Shown here: piece after piece, positions 62,897-64,000 of the stretch
How positions within the stretch are numbered: the first letter of the stretch is position 1
How the letters are laid out: the number at the start of each line of letters is the position of its first letter
Source of the DNA: Elizabethkingia meningoseptica_A
Lineage (GTDB): Bacteria; Bacteroidota; Bacteroidia; Flavobacteriales; Weeksellaceae
Assembly: GCF_045762675.1 (NCBI RefSeq)
Contig: NZ_JBJDLK010000005.1
Coordinates: forward strand, 186,001 to 250,000
Reading direction: 5' to 3'
Length of the DNA stretch: 64,000 bases
The notes under the pieces: model-generated
Databases searched by the model: none
The model's input: the letters and a program-made list of their open reading frames with translations, nothing else
Told to the model about the DNA's origin: nothing
Program-made: the position numbers and the translations under genes

Positions 62897-62925
62897 CCTT
62901 GTCAAGGTTTAGAACCTTGACAAGG
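62897..62925. repeat. Perfect palindrome between cysE and cysK
   Basis: CCTTGTCAAGGTT (62897-62909) and AACCTTGACAAGG (62913-62925) form a 13-bp stem with a 3-nt loop. On the minus strand it follows the cysE stop by 7 bp, but a T-run does not follow, so it is more REP-like than a simple terminator. Confidence 0.7.
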
Positions 62926-62931
62926 ATCTTT

Positions 62932-63765
62932 TTAAATAACAAAGGTTAACGATTCAGGAAGTGGATTATTATCTTTTATTCTGATTTCGCTTTTATTATA
63001 TACCAGCGAATTAGATGGAACATTCTGTGTAATCCACACATTCCCGCCAATAATACTATCCCGTCCAATAACCGTATCTCCGCCCAAAATCGTGGCTCCT
63101 GAATAAATAATAACATTGTCCTCAATATTCGGATGTCTTTTCTGATTGGCTTTATCTTTTGAAACATTCAGCGCTCCCAGTGTAACCCCCTGATAGATTT
63201 TCACATTGTTCCCGATGACTGAAGTCTCCCCAATCACAATACCTGTACCATGATCTATAAAGAAATGCGCTCCGATTATTGCGCCCGGATGAATATCTAT
63301 TCCGGTTTTACTATGTCCGTATTCCGAAAGAATCCGTGGTAGCATTTTTACACTTTGCGTCCACAACTGGTGAGAAATCCTGTAGATATAGGTTGCAAAA
63401 AAACCGGGATATGCCAGCAAGATTTCTTCCAGTGATTCTGTTGCCGGATCAAATTCCAGAATAGATTCCGCATCCAGAATTAGTTTATCATAGATTTCAG
63501 GGAGTGTATGGAACAGCACTTCCACTTGTCGTTCTGCCAGAGATTTGTCATCTGTTGTATTATTTATAAGCTCAAAAAGTATATTCTGTAATTTCTCAAA
63601 ACTGTTTTTCAGTATTTCTTCTGTATCCTTGAGTTGTGGAAGGAACAGCACCTGGTATAATTCTTCTACAAAAGTTTCAGCTTTATTTTTGTCGAAGAAA
63701 CCGTATGAAGCTTTTTTCTTATTATTAAAAATCTGTTCTATAAAAGAATCGGATACCTTGTTCAT
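62932..63765 (-). CDS. cysE: Serine O-acetyltransferase (EpsC/CysE type)
   Basis: The 277-residue protein has a helical N-domain and a left-handed beta-helix of hexapeptide repeats (DIHPGAIIGAHFFIDHGTG, VIGETSVIGNNVKIYQGVT, and HPNIEDNVIIYSGATILGG). His residues of IHPGA and IDHGTG are those used in catalysis and substrate binding by the family. It acetylates serine to O-acetylserine for the cysteine synthase encoded next. It starts 3 bp after the cysN stop and is longer than E. coli CysE at the N-terminus, as in the EpsC type. Confidence 0.94.
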   Translation of the reverse strand: MNKVSDSFIEQIFNNKKKASYGFFDKNKAETFVEELYQVLFLPQLKDTEEILKNSFEKLQNILFELINNTTDDKSLAERQVEVLFHTLPEIYDKLILDAESILEFDPATESLEEILLAYPGFFATYIYRISHQLWTQSVKMLPRILSEYGHSKTGIDIHPGAIIGAHFFIDHGTGIVIGETSVIGNNVKIYQGVTLGALNVSKDKANQKRHPNIEDNVIIYSGATILGGDTVIGRDSIIGGNVWITQNVPSNSLVYNKSEIRIKDNNPLPESLTFVI

Positions 63766-63768
63766 GAG

Positions 63769-64000
63769 TTACTGAATTATGCAGGCTGCAACTGTGGAAT
63801 TGGAAGTTTCATCCACCAGAATTGCGGATCCTGTTACTTTATTTTTTCTGAAACTGTCAAAGACTAAAGGTTGTGCTGTTTTCAATGTTACTTTTACAAT
63901 CTCATTGAGTTTAATGTCGCCTTCTGCTTTTTCCTGTTCCAGTGTATTTACGTTTACCTTGTATGCTATATCTTTTACCATAGCTTTCAATAATCTGCTA
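63769..64000 (-). CDS. cysN: Sulfate adenylyltransferase large subunit CysN, C-terminal end (partial)
   Basis: The open frame runs to the right edge (first visible codons SRLLKAMVKDIAYKVNVN) and ends at 63769 with a stop. The segment DIKLNEIVKVTLKTAQPLVF then SAILVDETSNSTVAACIIQ is the C-terminal beta-barrel of the CysN GTPase subunit. There is no APS-kinase extension at this C-terminus, so it is CysN rather than a CysNC fusion. CysN with CysD activates sulfate to APS. The start lies outside the window. Confidence 0.82.
   Translation of the reverse strand, partial: SRLLKAMVKDIAYKVNVNTLEQEKAEGDIKLNEIVKVTLKTAQPLVFDSFRKNKVTGSAILVDETSNSTVAACIIQ

Overview
The window looks like chromosome of a Bacteroidota bacterium, most likely family Weeksellaceae (Elizabethkingia/Chryseobacterium-like). 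The reasons are TAnnTTTG-type promoters, AT-rich intergenic DNA, a TonB-dependent receptor, GLPGLI, FISUMP and fimbrillin-like proteins, TamB next to tsaD, and double-glycine leader peptides of the LSRNDLKLISGG type. The genus is an inference; no rRNA gene is present.

Layout. 1-9.4 kb is core chromosome: the 3' part of tamB is off the left edge, tsaD is divergent from it, followed by a decayed four-helix-bundle gene, rsmE, a trmH-like methyltransferase, a secreted protein and a type I asparaginase. A tRNA-Ser(GGA) at 9.4 kb is the insertion site of a 19.06-kb integrative mobilizable element (9477-28555), bounded by a 15-bp direct repeat of the tRNA 3' end. All its genes lie on the minus strand: tyrosine recombinase, unknown gene, excisionase-like HTH, SF3-like helicase, Toprim primase, MobV-like relaxase, then defence cargo. 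The first cargo block is a type I restriction-modification operon, hsdM-rhuM-hsdS-(PrrC-like ATPase)-hsdR; its hsdS carries a G8 tract and three 12-bp ELTA-coding repeats. The second block is a tight four-gene operon: GIY-YIG-like protein, 63-aa protein, Rad50-like ATPase with zinc hook, and Mrr-like nuclease. I regard this second block, together with the PrrC-like gene, as the best candidate for a new or little-described system.

28.6-37.1 kb holds secreted or lipoproteins, a frameshifted Bacteroidota regulator, an AraC-type membrane regulator and two beta-lactamase-family serine hydrolases. It ends at a third, degenerate copy of the tRNA-Ser tail followed by a strong terminator, so it may be an older tandem insertion.

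37.6-40.0 kb is a double-glycine peptide locus: a 72-aa peptide, a GLPGLI protein and a secreted protein whose C-terminus repeats the peptide's cysteine module. Opposite lies a second GG peptide, broken by a stop and a frameshift, with a small membrane protein. 40.4-45.5 kb is a glycan-degradation cluster (GH123-like, DUF218, GH20).

45.7-52.5 kb contains two paralogous loci, each with a membrane-anchored HTH regulator, a 65-aa peptide ending in EW, and a fimbrillin/FISUMP-like lipoprotein. 52.8-64 kb is a sulfate-assimilation and siroheme gene set on the minus strand: cysN (partial), cysE, cysK, cobA, cysJ, cysI, a TonB-dependent receptor, and a fusion of the siroheme synthase N-domain to a TauE/SafE permease. 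Several gene junctions there carry perfect palindromes.
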